Shown one piece after another: positions 9,383-16,629 of a stretch of DNA of 64,000 nt. The stretch is taken from positions 1-64,000 of the forward strand of contig NZ_SOMN01000032.1 of the NCBI RefSeq assembly GCF_004564235.1. Reading direction: 5' to 3'. This stretch comes from Cohnella luojiensis (GTDB lineage Bacteria; Bacillota; Bacilli; Paenibacillales; Paenibacillaceae). The notes below the pieces were generated by a model. It ran no database searches and was not told where the DNA came from. It saw nothing but the letters and a program-made list of their open reading frames with translations. The first letter of the stretch is position 1, and every line of letters starts with the position of its first letter. Both the position numbers and the translations under genes were made by a program.

Positions 9383-9397
9383 ATGAAGCGCTTTCAA
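9383..9397 (-). promoter_or_regulatory. cre-like element (possible CcpA site)
   Basis: ATGAAGCGCTTTCAA contains the core AAGCGCTT of catabolite-responsive elements but is one base shorter than the usual 14-base dyad. It lies just downstream of the -10 box, where CcpA binding would repress. Confidence 0.35.
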
Positions 9398-9401
9398 ATT
9401 G

Positions 9402-9430
9402 ATATTAATACTGAACTTTATTTTTGTCAA
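9402..9430 (-). promoter_or_regulatory. Sigma-A promoter of the galactoside operon
   Basis: On the minus strand -35 TTGACA (9425-9430), a 17-base spacer and -10 TAATAT (9402-9407). It is followed by the cre-like element and two LacI operators before the beta-galactosidase start. Confidence 0.75.
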
Positions 9431-9510
9431 GCGCAATACTTTGTAATACTCCGTAGAGGATAGATGACTAGCAGTGAAGGTGCAGCGTCAATAAGACTTC
9501 ATCAGTCGCA

Positions 9511-9544
9511 GAAAAAAAACTTACCCGCATAGACTACGGGTAAG
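9511..9544 (-). terminator. Rho-independent terminator after the small gene at 9534
   Basis: On the minus strand CTTACCCG (arm 9537-9544) and CGGGTAAG (arm 9520-9527) form a stem followed by eight T. The stop codon of the 50-residue gene is part of the hairpin. It ends the fixABCX transcript. Confidence 0.85.
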
Positions 9545-9686
9545 CTTCCAGTATTCTTAACCTTTCGCCGTATTCCCAACTGCTGAAGTGGTCCTCCCAG
9601 ATAATGTGGTATAGGTTATCGTGGACTTCCATGATGACGCCCTTGGTACCGTCCTGCACGTATACGACGTGATCTCCGATCTTCAT
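9534..9686 (-). CDS. Small hypothetical protein, 50 residues, downstream of fixX
   Basis: Begins MKIGDHVVYVQDGTKGVIME and is rich in beta-strand-forming residues, with aromatic residues near the end (IIWEDHFSSWEYGERL). It resembles a short SH3/KOW-like barrel but I recognise no family. The ATG at 9684-9686 has GGTGGAG upstream; the longer open frame reaches back into fixX and is an overlap artefact. It starts 17 bases after fixX and shares its terminator, so it is probably the last gene of the fix operon. Function unknown. Confidence 0.6.
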   Translation of the reverse strand: MKIGDHVVYVQDGTKGVIMEVHDNLYHIIWEDHFSSWEYGERLRILEAYP

Positions 9687-9703
9687 CCCGCGCTCCACCC
9701 CTG

Positions 9704-10012
9704 TCACCCGAGTCGAAAGACGATGCCGTGTCCGCCTTTGGGATACACCCACTTGATATTCTGGTGCGGACACCCGATCCGGCAGCTTCCGCATTCATGG
9801 CAGCCCTCGTAACCTACATGCATGCGGATTTCCTCCCATTTGTACACTTCGGCCGGACAGAAGATCGTGCAGATCTTATCCGGGCAGCTGGTCATGCACA
9901 CTTCAGTATCCATGACGTGCAGGTGAGACTGCGTATCGGCGTTGAATCTGAGCAAATACTGCTTCTCCTCGATGTTGGCGCCCTTGGCGGAGGCCGGTTG
10001 CGGTTCGCTCAT
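9704..10012 (-). CDS. fixX: Ferredoxin-like protein FixX
   Basis: A 102-residue ferredoxin-like subunit. Cysteines occur in CMTSCPDKICTIFCPAEVYKW and in the 4Fe-4S motif CHECGSCRIGCPHQNI, as in FixX/EtfQO C-terminal domains. FixX carries electrons from the FAD of FixC to the quinone side of the complex. The ATG overlaps the fixC stop codon by one base (TGATG), which indicates translational coupling; the frame is open further upstream but that part lies inside fixC. Confidence 0.92.
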   Translation of the reverse strand: MSEPQPASAKGANIEEKQYLLRFNADTQSHLHVMDTEVCMTSCPDKICTIFCPAEVYKWEEIRMHVGYEGCHECGSCRIGCPHQNIKWVYPKGGHGIVFRLG

Positions 10013-11307
10013 CACTTCATCACCTTCCATGCCCTGAACAGGTCGCGGGCAATCTTGAACTTCTGCTTCGCCGGGCCGATGTCGCTCCAAATCTTCTTCT
10101 GCTTCTCCCGCTTCGAGGAGCCGTCGACCGTTAACATCTGGCTAGCCGCCTTGTTCATCATAGGAATGTACTGTTCGAAGTATTGCGGAAACTTGTCGAA
10201 ATGGTGGGTGGAATCCTTGTATTTCTTCATGTCCTGACCGACGAAGCTGCCCATCAGCTTCCGACGGTATTCGTCCAGCGACGCCTCGGAGAAGTCCTCG
10301 CGTTCTCTCGCCGCCACGATCGTCTCCGCCGCGAGCCTTCCCGAGGTCATCGCCATGTTGGAGCCTTCGCGATGGATCGCGTTAACGAGCTGAGCCGCGT
10401 CTCCGACGACGAGCACCCCGGCTCCGACCACCTTCGGAATCGAGTTGTACCCGCCTTCCGGAATCAGGTGGGCGAGATACTCCTGAGGTTCCGCGCCCTG
10501 TATGTAAGGACGGATCATCGGATGCGTTTTCACGTATTCCATCAGCTCGTATGGTTTTATCTTATGCTTAATCAGCCCGGAAAGTAACGTTCCGACGCCG
10601 ATGCTCAAAGTATCTTTGTTCGTGTACAGAAAACCGGTGCCCAGAATGCCTTTAGTTGCGTCTCCGAACAGCTCTATCGTGCAGCCCTGGCCTTCTTCCA
10701 GATTGAATCGGTCCTCGATGACCTTCTTATCCAGCTTCAAGATTTCCATCGTGGCAAGCGCCACTTCGTCCGGACGGAACTCCTTATGGAAGCCGAGCGA
10801 CTTGGCCAGCAACGAATTCACCCCGTCCGCCAGCACGACCACGTCGGCGCGAAGCTCTCCGTCCGGACGATCCGTCCGTACTCCGACGACTTTCCCGTTC
10901 TCCACGATGCATTCCAGCACGACCGTTTCGTTGACGAGCAAGGCTCCCTTCTCGACGGCTTTGGAAGCGAACCATTGATCGAACTTTGCCCTTAGCACGG
11001 TGAAATTATTGAAAGGCTCCTCCGCCCATTCCATCCCCTTGTAGGAGAAGGTGAGGGCCGATGCCTTATCCATCATCATGAACCTTTGCTCGACGATCGG
11101 GCGTTCCAGCGGCGCTTCCTTGTGGAAATCCGGCACGATCTCCTCCATCATCTTCCGATAGAGGACGCCGCCCATCACGTTCTTGGAGCCGGGATATTCT
11201 CCCCTCTCGATAAGCAACACGTTAACGCCCGCTTTGGCCAACTCGTATGCGCACGCAATTCCGGCGGGTCCTGCTCCGACGACGATGGCATCAAACTTTT
11301 CCGGCAT
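10012..11307 (-). CDS. fixC: Flavoprotein FixC, electron-transfer-flavoprotein:quinone oxidoreductase
   Basis: A 431-residue FAD protein. The N-terminal Rossmann motif DAIVVGAGPAGIACAYELAK and ERGEYPGSKNVMGGVLY are characteristic of FixC/geranylgeranyl-reductase-type flavoproteins; GVLVVGDAAQLVNAIHREGSNMAM is the second FAD-binding stretch. It takes electrons from the FixAB flavoprotein and, with FixX, reduces quinone. A GGAAGAGG ribosome binding site precedes the ATG, and the start overlaps the end of fixB. In the bifurcating FixABCX systems described elsewhere, NADH oxidation drives both quinone and low-potential ferredoxin/flavodoxin reduction; whether this complex bifurcates is not shown by sequence alone. 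Confidence 0.93.
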   Translation of the reverse strand: MPEKFDAIVVGAGPAGIACAYELAKAGVNVLLIERGEYPGSKNVMGGVLYRKMMEEIVPDFHKEAPLERPIVEQRFMMMDKASALTFSYKGMEWAEEPFNNFTVLRAKFDQWFASKAVEKGALLVNETVVLECIVENGKVVGVRTDRPDGELRADVVVLADGVNSLLAKSLGFHKEFRPDEVALATMEILKLDKKVIEDRFNLEEGQGCTIELFGDATKGILGTGFLYTNKDTLSIGVGTLLSGLIKHKIKPYELMEYVKTHPMIRPYIQGAEPQEYLAHLIPEGGYNSIPKVVGAGVLVVGDAAQLVNAIHREGSNMAMTSGRLAAETIVAAREREDFSEASLDEYRRKLMGSFVGQDMKKYKDSTHHFDKFPQYFEQYIPMMNKAASQMLTVDGSSKREKQKKIWSDIGPAKQKFKIARDLFRAWKVMK

Positions 11308-12325
11308 CGACCTCTTCCTTTCTTCCTAGCGCGGTTTTGAAAGCTTGGGTGAGCATGGGCACGATCGTTAGCGCATCTCCTACGATGCCATAATGCGAAG
11401 ACTGAAAGATCGGTGCCGCCGGATCCTTATTGATGGCAATGATGAGTCCGGAGTTCTGCATGCCGACCAAGTGCTGAATGGCGCCGGATATCCCGATGGC
11501 AAAATAAATCTTGGGCGTCACCGTCACTCCCGTCTGGCCGACCTGATGGTGGTGTTCGATCCAGCCCGCCTCCACCACGTCGCGGCTCGCCCCTACCGCT
11601 GCGCCAATCGTCTCCGCCAGCTGATGAATGACTTGGAAGCCGGCCGGTCCTCCAAGCCCTTTGCCTCCCGCCACGATAATGTCGGCTTCGTCGATGCGAA
11701 CGCGCTTGATCGTCGTCCGGACGATCTCCAACACTTTGGTGCGGATATCATCCTCCGTAATCGGGATGCTTTCTTCGATGAGTTGACCTGAGGCTCCTTT
11801 GATTCGGGGCAGCGCTTTCATTACTTTAGGGCGCACGGTCGCCATTTGAGGCCTATATTTCTTGCACAATATCGTCGCCATAATGTTACCGCCGAACGCG
11901 GGACGGCTGGCGAGCAGTAAGCCCGTGTCTTCCTCCACGTCCAGCTGCGTCGTATCCGCCGTCAAGCCCGTCGGAAGATCGGTCGCCACTGCGCTAGCTA
12001 AATCCTTCCCCGTCGAGGTGGCGCCATAGAGGAGGATTTCCGGCTTGTGCTTCTCCACGCAAGCGAGCATAGCACGCATATATGTCTCCGTCCGATAATA
12101 CCGGTATATAGGATCATCGTATATGTATACCTTATCGGCTCCGAATTCAAATGCCGTCTGAGCAAGCATACGCACGTTATCGCCTATAATGACTCCGGCG
12201 AGCTCCGTTTTCCTCTTATCCGCAAGCTGTTTCCCCGCCCCTAACAGCTCGAGCGACACCGGCGCAACCGCGCCGTCCTTCTCCTCGATGAACACCCATA
12301 CTCCGCGATAATCCTCGAAATTCAA
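11291..12325 (-). CDS. fixB: Electron transfer flavoprotein alpha subunit, FixB
   Basis: A 344-residue EtfA/FixB protein. The N-terminal domain starts MNFEDYRGVWVFIEEKDG, and the C-terminal FAD domain holds VAGGKGLGGPAGFQVIHQLA, ASRDVVEAGWIEHHHQVGQT and the family signature YFAIGISGAIQHLVGMQNSG. It binds FAD and pairs with FixA. The start is a TTG that overlaps the fixA stop (TTGA), with AGGAGG nine bases upstream. The gene order fixA-fixB-fixC-fixX is complete. Confidence 0.94.
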   Translation of the reverse strand: MNFEDYRGVWVFIEEKDGAVAPVSLELLGAGKQLADKRKTELAGVIIGDNVRMLAQTAFEFGADKVYIYDDPIYRYYRTETYMRAMLACVEKHKPEILLYGATSTGKDLASAVATDLPTGLTADTTQLDVEEDTGLLLASRPAFGGNIMATILCKKYRPQMATVRPKVMKALPRIKGASGQLIEESIPITEDDIRTKVLEIVRTTIKRVRIDEADIIVAGGKGLGGPAGFQVIHQLAETIGAAVGASRDVVEAGWIEHHHQVGQTGVTVTPKIYFAIGISGAIQHLVGMQNSGLIIAINKDPAAPIFQSSHYGIVGDALTIVPMLTQAFKTALGRKEEVDAGKV

Positions 12326-13158
12326 GAGCCATCACCTCCTGCGGCCGATTCGAACAATTCCTTGCGCGCGAGAACGATGTCCAGCAGCTGTTTGATTTGA
12401 TCTTGGGGATCGCCATCCAGCATCTGCCCTCCTTGCGGCTTTTGCGGAGCCCACACCGAGCTGACGATCGTCGGCGAACCCTTCAAGCCTAGCTGCGTCT
12501 TATCGATATCGCCCAGATCGCTAACCGACCAGATATGCGGCTGATAACGAGCAGCCCTTAACATATTCGGGAGAGTAGAATAAGGAAGTTCATTGATATC
12601 CTTCTCCACCGAGAACAGGCACGGCAATGCCGACCGGATGACCTCGTATCCATCCTCCAGCTTTCGGTGCACGATAGCATAGCCTTCCGCTTGATTGATT
12701 TCGGCTACTTTGTTCACGGAAGTCAGCGGTGGCATATCCAATCTTCGCGCGATTCCCGGACCGACTTGGCCGGTGTCCCCGTCTATCGTCATTTTGCCGC
12801 AGATGATGAGATCGATAGGGCGAATCTCCGCAATTTTCTCGAGAGCTTTCGTTAGCGCATAGCTGGTAGCCAGCGTATCCGCACCCGCAAATGCCCGATC
12901 CGTAATCATATAACCTTCATCCGCGCCGATCTCGATGCATTTCCGTATGGCCTTAACCGCCGGCGGCGGCCCCATCGTAAGCACCGACACGACGCCGCCA
13001 TACCGGACCCGGAGCCGAACCGCCTCCTCTACCGCATGCGAGTCGTACGGATTCAGGATCGCCGGGGCGCTGGAGCGGTCCATCGTATTGGTCTTCGGAT
13101 TCATCTTGATGATTTTCGTATCCGGCACCTGCTTGATGCAGGCGACGATATGCAGCAT
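12322..13158 (-). CDS. fixA: Electron transfer flavoprotein beta subunit, FixA
   Basis: A 278-residue EtfB/FixA protein: IVACIKQVPDTKIIKMNP at the start, DSHAVEEAVRLR, TMGPPPAVKAIRKCIEIGAD, and CGKMTIDGDTGQVGPGIARRL in the nucleotide-binding region. The length and extra N-terminal KIIKMNPKTNTMDRS resemble FixA/bifurcating EtfB more than mitochondrial-type EtfB. Start: ATG at 13156-13158 with GAAAGG nine bases upstream; a GTG nine bases further upstream overlaps that ribosome site. First gene of fixABCX. No nitrogenase genes are in the window, so the partner pathway is open; the beta-oxidation genes 11 kb away are one candidate source of acyl-CoA electrons. Confidence 0.93.
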   Translation of the reverse strand: MLHIVACIKQVPDTKIIKMNPKTNTMDRSSAPAILNPYDSHAVEEAVRLRVRYGGVVSVLTMGPPPAVKAIRKCIEIGADEGYMITDRAFAGADTLATSYALTKALEKIAEIRPIDLIICGKMTIDGDTGQVGPGIARRLDMPPLTSVNKVAEINQAEGYAIVHRKLEDGYEVIRSALPCLFSVEKDINELPYSTLPNMLRAARYQPHIWSVSDLGDIDKTQLGLKGSPTIVSSVWAPQKPQGGQMLDGDPQDQIKQLLDIVLARKELFESAAGGDGS

Positions 13159-13288
13159 GCTACTCACCCTTTCCGTGCTTGCTAGATAACCGGATCCCGT
13201 TCAACTTATCTATATTAGGGGAGTTCCGATAACATGCCTGGGTTTGTCCTATGGCAGCGCTGCATCGCATTCTAGATACTAAAAACGC

Positions 13289-13318
13289 ATGCATCCGAAA
13301 TGATTTCGGAAGCATGCG
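13289..13318 (-). terminator. Rho-independent terminator of the riboswitch-controlled small genes
   Basis: GCATGC(A/T)TCCGAAA repeats in inverted orientation around a short loop, followed on the minus strand by GTTTTTAG. It closes the transcript that contains the c-di-GMP riboswitch and two small genes. Confidence 0.8.
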
Positions 13319-13324
13319 CTAAAT

Positions 13325-13513
13325 TTACTTAAGCTTTATATCCTCGGTCTCGCCCAAAGACACATAAACGGGATGGCTACCCATGCAATTCCACAAAGAG
13401 TAAACCTCTTCCCCCTCGTATTTAAGATCCTGCAGCTCACCTTCAAGGGTGTGCCCATTGTGCAGAGTAACCACATACGTCTTCCCGGTAGTTAGTTTCA
13501 ATTTCCCCACCAC
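13325..13513 (-). CDS. Small hypothetical protein downstream of the c-di-GMP riboswitch
   Basis: About 62 residues (VVGKLKLTTGKTYVVTLHNG at the start), strand-rich, ending in GETEDIKLK, with a central WNCMGSHPVYV. I recognise no family; the pattern suggests a small beta-barrel. The frame is open to a TTG at 13549 that lacks a ribosome binding site, whereas GTG codons at 13511-13513 or 13508-13510 follow CGAGGGG. It lies 16 bases after the 36-residue gene at 13530 and before a terminator, so it should be in the riboswitch transcript. Confidence 0.6.
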   Translation of the reverse strand: MVGKLKLTTGKTYVVTLHNGHTLEGELQDLKYEGEEVYSLWNCMGSHPVYVSLGETEDIKLK

Positions 13514-13529
13514 TTGCACCCCTCGTGTG

Positions 13530-13640
13530 TTATGGATTTCTATCTTCAATCTCGAATCGTTGTGTCTTGGCAGCCCTCGCAGTCAAGGCCATTACGAGTA
13601 TAACCGCTGACATAACCACCTTTCTGCTATGTTTTTTCAT
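13530..13640 (-). CDS. Tiny membrane or exported peptide, 36 residues, under c-di-GMP riboswitch
   Basis: MKKHSRKVVMSAVILVMALT is a positively charged start followed by one hydrophobic segment, then AARAAKTQRF-type polar residues to DRNP. It could be a single-pass membrane peptide or a signal peptide with a very short product. GGAGAGGGA lies upstream of the ATG. It is the first gene after the cyclic-di-GMP riboswitch and its T-run hairpin. No homologue is recognised; the evidence is the ribosome site, the start position and the regulatory context. Confidence 0.6.
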   Translation of the reverse strand: MKKHSRKVVMSAVILVMALTARAAKTQRFEIEDRNP

Positions 13641-13675
13641 GATTTTATCCCTCTCCTGCCACGCTTTTTGGACAA

Positions 13676-13697
13676 CAAAAAAACAAGCTCGTCGAGC
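13676..13697 (-). terminator. Hairpin and T-run after the c-di-GMP aptamer (likely expression platform)
   Basis: On the minus strand GCTCGACGAGC is followed by TTG and seven T. The stem is short, and its upstream arm overlaps the 3' strand of the aptamer's closing helix (GGGTTGCTC), the usual layout for ligand-dependent termination. Confidence 0.55.
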
Positions 13698-13782
13698 AAC
13701 CCGGCTGTCATTCCATCCCAATTGGGAATGGCTAAGACCCGTGGTTTTGCGTCTCCGCCTTTCGGACGGATTTGCCTTTGTT
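13695..13782 (-). promoter_or_regulatory. Cyclic-di-GMP-I (GEMM-I) riboswitch
   Basis: The minus strand holds the conserved GEMM-I landmarks in order: AAAGGCAAATCC, the GAAA-tetraloop hairpin GTCCGAAAGGCG, GACGCAAAACCACGGG, a second hairpin closed by ATTCCCAATTGGGAT, and AGCCGGGTTGC. This is the class I cyclic-di-GMP aptamer. It precedes a T-run hairpin and then two very small genes. Conservation of the aptamer core is strong; the direction of switching (on or off with ligand) cannot be read with confidence. Confidence 0.87.
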
Positions 13783-13915
13783 CTGTTTCTTGATCAAGGT
13801 CTAAAGTCTGTTATTCGAATCTCATAATGTCCTAGATATTATTCGACAAAAGAGACTATAATCCTTTTTTTTCAATCGTTTTTCGACAAATATTGTTTTA
13901 TTTGTATTCAAACTA

Positions 13916-14113
13916 TCAAATTAGTACCCATTCATAGTAATCGGTCGCTTTGCTGACCCTGAATCCGCATGATTCGTACAGCCAGAGAGCACGTTCGTTC
14001 TCCACGGCGACTTCCAAAGCAATGCTAGCCGTTTCATCCTGCCCTTTTATAGCAGCTGCCGTTTCCTTCAAGATCGCTCTGCCATTATCATAACAAAGAA
14101 CCCCCGGAATCAA
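13916..14113 (-). pseudogene. C-terminal fragment of a GNAT acetyltransferase
   Basis: The reading frame encodes ALEVAVENERALWLYESCGF, the signature of the last part of a GNAT acetyltransferase fold, ending DYYEWVLI. The acetyl-CoA binding loop and everything N-terminal to it are missing, and upstream sequence is only 30 bases from the DUF420 stop codon. It is a truncated remnant rather than a whole gene. Confidence 0.65.
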
Positions 14114-14142
14114 TACTCCGCAGGGTCCATTAAGTTACTCTA

Positions 14143-14604
14143 TCAACCGAATATCGCATCGATAACCGGCTTCGTATGTCCGCCCGGGTAACAAAGGTAC
14201 AAGAGAACGTACACCGTTACGCCCGTAATGACCGTAGCGAACCACATCTTCGCCGTCGTTCTGCCCCACTTGCGGTGCTTGGCGAATTTCTTGCGATATG
14301 CGAGAGTCAACGTCGTTATCCCGAACACGGCAGCCACGGTCGCGAGCACGATGTGGAACAGCAAGAAGATCAAATACACCATCTTCAGGCTTTCCGGTCC
14401 GTTAAACATGGTGTTGCCGATGAAGATCGTCCTGGACACGTAGATAATGAAGAAGCATGTCGCCGCTATCGCAGCCATCACCATGACCTTCTCGTGCGCT
14501 TCCCGTTTGCCTTTAATAATCAGCCGCCAACCAATGGCGACCAAGATTCCGCTGATGAGAATGAAGCTCGTGCTGACCAGGGGAAAAATATCATACCACG
14601 ACAT
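14143..14604 (-). CDS. DUF420 family membrane protein
   Basis: A 153-residue protein with four predicted membrane helices. It shows the DUF420 pattern: LVSTSFILISGILVAIGWRL, AHEKVMVMAA, YVSRTIFIGNTMFNG, FHIVLATVAAVFGI and the HRKWGRTTAKMW stretch with conserved His/Arg. The family often lies by haem-copper oxidase genes, as here next to ctaG and ctaCDEF, and is thought to relate to oxidase assembly or haem handling, but no biochemical role is firmly established. A sigma-A promoter lies at 14653-14681, so it can be transcribed separately. Confidence 0.85.
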   Translation of the reverse strand: MSWYDIFPLVSTSFILISGILVAIGWRLIIKGKREAHEKVMVMAAIAATCFFIIYVSRTIFIGNTMFNGPESLKMVYLIFLLFHIVLATVAAVFGITTLTLAYRKKFAKHRKWGRTTAKMWFATVITGVTVYVLLYLCYPGGHTKPVIDAIFG

Positions 14605-14652
14605 GTAACCATCACCTGCTCTATCGTCATAACTGCCCGCTATCTTTCACCT

Positions 14653-14681
14653 ATTGTACCTGTCCGGCAGTCATTGTTCAA
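14653..14681 (-). promoter_or_regulatory. Sigma-A promoter of the DUF420 gene
   Basis: Minus strand -35 TTGAAC (14676-14681), 17-base spacer, -10 TACAAT (14653-14658), about 50 bases before the start codon. Confidence 0.65.
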
Positions 14682-14707
14682 ACGTTTCGGCGCGCCGTCA
14701 CAGATTG

Positions 14708-15595
14708 TTAATAAACTACGTTGTCGTCTTCCTGAGAGCGTTCCCTGCGATACCATTGCATGAACACGGTATAGAGAGCGGCGGCGTTGACGAATTCTTG
14801 CAGAAGCTTCATTACGATACCCCCGAGTTGCTGGTCATCCTTGCCGCTCATCATATTAAAGAAGGCCGGTCCTTCGAATTTGCTTAGCAGTTCGGCAGGG
14901 TCGCCCGACACGCAGTAACCCATTGCCTTAACCCATACTTGGGGATCGTTATAAACCGCGAATAACGGACCATTCGCAAACATAATCATTGCGCAAGCTG
15001 GCGTCAGCAGAAGTCCGCTCATGAAGATGTACCCTAGCGTCAGCATATGCGACATCCTTCTCCACTCCGGGATCGGACAATACACATGCCACCACATCAT
15101 CATTGAAGATAGAAACAAAAGCGCGTAATAAATTCGGTGTACCGTAAAATGCGTCATGATCCAATCGTGATTGTCGGGCATGTGGTAGAAGGAGAACAAT
15201 AACGTGAACAGCCCCAAGCTGAGAATCGGATTCATAATCAGCCTAAATACTCCAAAACTCCAGAACTTAGCTCGGAATGTTCTGCGCCATAGCCAGTCCG
15301 GTATGCCATAGATCAACAGAGGCGGCACGAGGATATAGGCCAGGGCCATATTGGTCATGTGGAACGTAAACATCAAGTGGCCCATCAAGCTTAGAGGACC
15401 GCCTTGGGTCAAATACAGCAAAACCATCGCAAGCAAAAAAGCGAGCTGACGAGGGATAGATACGGGCTTGCTGCCTGCGAACCGATGTCTCCATGGTCCG
15501 ATGACGAACGTATAAAGCACGACAAGCGCCATCATGAAAATCATGAACATGGGACTCCACAAGTCGCGGAAGGAGAAATACTCCAATCCCCACAT
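14708..15595 (-). CDS. ctaG: Cytochrome c oxidase assembly factor CtaG
   Basis: About 295 residues with seven predicted membrane helices. MWGLEYFSFRDLWSPMFMIF, GHLMFTFHMTNMALAYILVP, HRIYYALLFLSSMMMWWHVY and FMSGLLLTPACAMIMF match the Bacillus-type CtaG family (caa3 assembly), which is distinct from the proteobacterial CtaG/Cox11. It is needed for expression of active caa3 oxidase in B. subtilis. Start: ATG at 15593-15595, nine bases after AAAGGAGG; a TTG further upstream touches that ribosome site. It follows the subunit IV gene, with a terminator-like hairpin between. Confidence 0.92.
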   Translation of the reverse strand: MWGLEYFSFRDLWSPMFMIFMMALVVLYTFVIGPWRHRFAGSKPVSIPRQLAFLLAMVLLYLTQGGPLSLMGHLMFTFHMTNMALAYILVPPLLIYGIPDWLWRRTFRAKFWSFGVFRLIMNPILSLGLFTLLFSFYHMPDNHDWIMTHFTVHRIYYALLFLSSMMMWWHVYCPIPEWRRMSHMLTLGYIFMSGLLLTPACAMIMFANGPLFAVYNDPQVWVKAMGYCVSGDPAELLSKFEGPAFFNMMSGKDDQQLGGIVMKLLQEFVNAAALYTVFMQWYRRERSQEDDNVVY

Positions 15596-15618
15596 ATCTG
15601 CCAACCTCCTTTATTCAT

Positions 15619-15655
15619 TAAAAAAGAGAGGACGGATTTTGGCCCGCCTCTCTGA
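15619..15655 (-). terminator. Terminator or attenuator between ctaF and ctaG
   Basis: Minus strand AGAGAGGCGG and CCGTCCTCTCT form a stem followed by TTTTTT. It likely reduces read-through from the structural oxidase genes into ctaG. Confidence 0.75.
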
Positions 15656-15680
15656 AGTTTAAGTAAGCTTTTACAGCTTC

Positions 15681-16004
15681 TTACCACCAAACCCAATACA
15701 GGGCCATGACTACCATGGTGAACACGACGAATACTCCGGCAAGAATTCCGATGATCGGGAACAGATGCCCGCGATCTTTCATATGCATCCAGAATGCCAT
15801 CTGAATGAAGACTTGAATGACCGCCATGGATACTAAAATGATATACGTGAAAGTTGCGTTGATTTCGCCCGCGGATACTGCGGCAAAAGCAATAATCGTA
15901 AGCGCCAGCGACATCACGAATCCTACAATGTGCTTCTGAGGACCTTCGACCTTGTGCCGTTTCGTTGCTTCTCCGGAAGCTGCATGGTCATGGTTGCTCG
16001 ACAT
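15681..16004 (-). CDS. ctaF: Cytochrome caa3 oxidase subunit IV
   Basis: A 107-residue protein with three membrane helices (about residues 25-47, 55-77 and 85-105) and a charged N-terminus rich in His and Lys. FVMSLALTIIAFAAV, YIILVSMAVIQVFIQMAFWM and GHLFPIIGILAGVFVVFTMV fit the CtaF/COX4 type of Bacillus caa3 oxidase. It starts four bases after ctaE ends. It is a small structural subunit without cofactors. Confidence 0.9.
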   Translation of the reverse strand: MSSNHDHAASGEATKRHKVEGPQKHIVGFVMSLALTIIAFAAVSAGEINATFTYIILVSMAVIQVFIQMAFWMHMKDRGHLFPIIGILAGVFVVFTMVVMALYWVWW

Positions 16005-16008
16005 AGGA

Positions 16009-16629
16009 TTAACCAGCCACCTTTCCCATCAAATAAACAACGGTGAAGATGAATACCCAAACAACGTCGATGAAGTGCCAGTAAATAGCGGAGATATATA
16101 CTTTAGGCGCAGTTACGACCGTCAGGCCTTTTTTGAAAATCTGGCCGATTACGATAGCGATCCACACAACCCCGAAGGCAACGTGGGCTCCATGGAATCC
16201 GACTAGCGTATAGAACGAGGAACTGAATGCGCTTGTCGTAAAACCATGACCTTCGTGAACGTAATGAATGAACTCGTAAATCTCTAAGCCCAAAAACCCA
16301 AGTCCTAGAACGATCGTAACGACTAGCCAACCGATCATGGCTCTTTTGTTATGATGATGCAAAGCTTGAACGGCGAATACGCTGGTCAAACTGGATGTTA
16401 ACAAGATCATCGTGGCCGCAAACACCAAAGGCAATTGAAATAACTCGTTGGCCGTTGGACCGTCTCCGATATTATGACGCAGAGCCAAGAATGCCGAGAA
16501 TAAGGTTCCGAACAATACCGTTTCCGCGCCGAGGAATATCCAGAAGCCGAGAATTTTATTTCTCGCTTCCAAGGTTGCTTTCTCTGGCTCATGCGGCAGT
16601 TGTCCGTCTACGTGGTCATGTGCGCTCAT
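16009..16629 (-). CDS. ctaE: Cytochrome caa3 oxidase subunit III
   Basis: A 206-residue protein with five predicted membrane helices. GFWIFLGAETVLFGTLFSAF, the conserved HHHNKRAMIGWL region, FYTLVGFHGAHVAFGVVWI and YWHFIDVVWVFIFTVVYL are subunit III signatures. It stabilises subunit I in the caa3 complex. The ATG overlaps the ctaD stop codon by four bases (ATGA). Confidence 0.95.
   Translation of the reverse strand: MSAHDHVDGQLPHEPEKATLEARNKILGFWIFLGAETVLFGTLFSAFLALRHNIGDGPTANELFQLPLVFAATMILLTSSLTSVFAVQALHHHNKRAMIGWLVVTIVLGLGFLGLEIYEFIHYVHEGHGFTTSAFSSSFYTLVGFHGAHVAFGVVWIAIVIGQIFKKGLTVVTAPKVYISAIYWHFIDVVWVFIFTVVYLMGKVAG

Noticed and set aside
14176-14763. 195-codon plus-strand frame over DUF420 and ctaG ends
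   Set aside because: Overlaps two well-supported genes on the other strand; no ribosome site.
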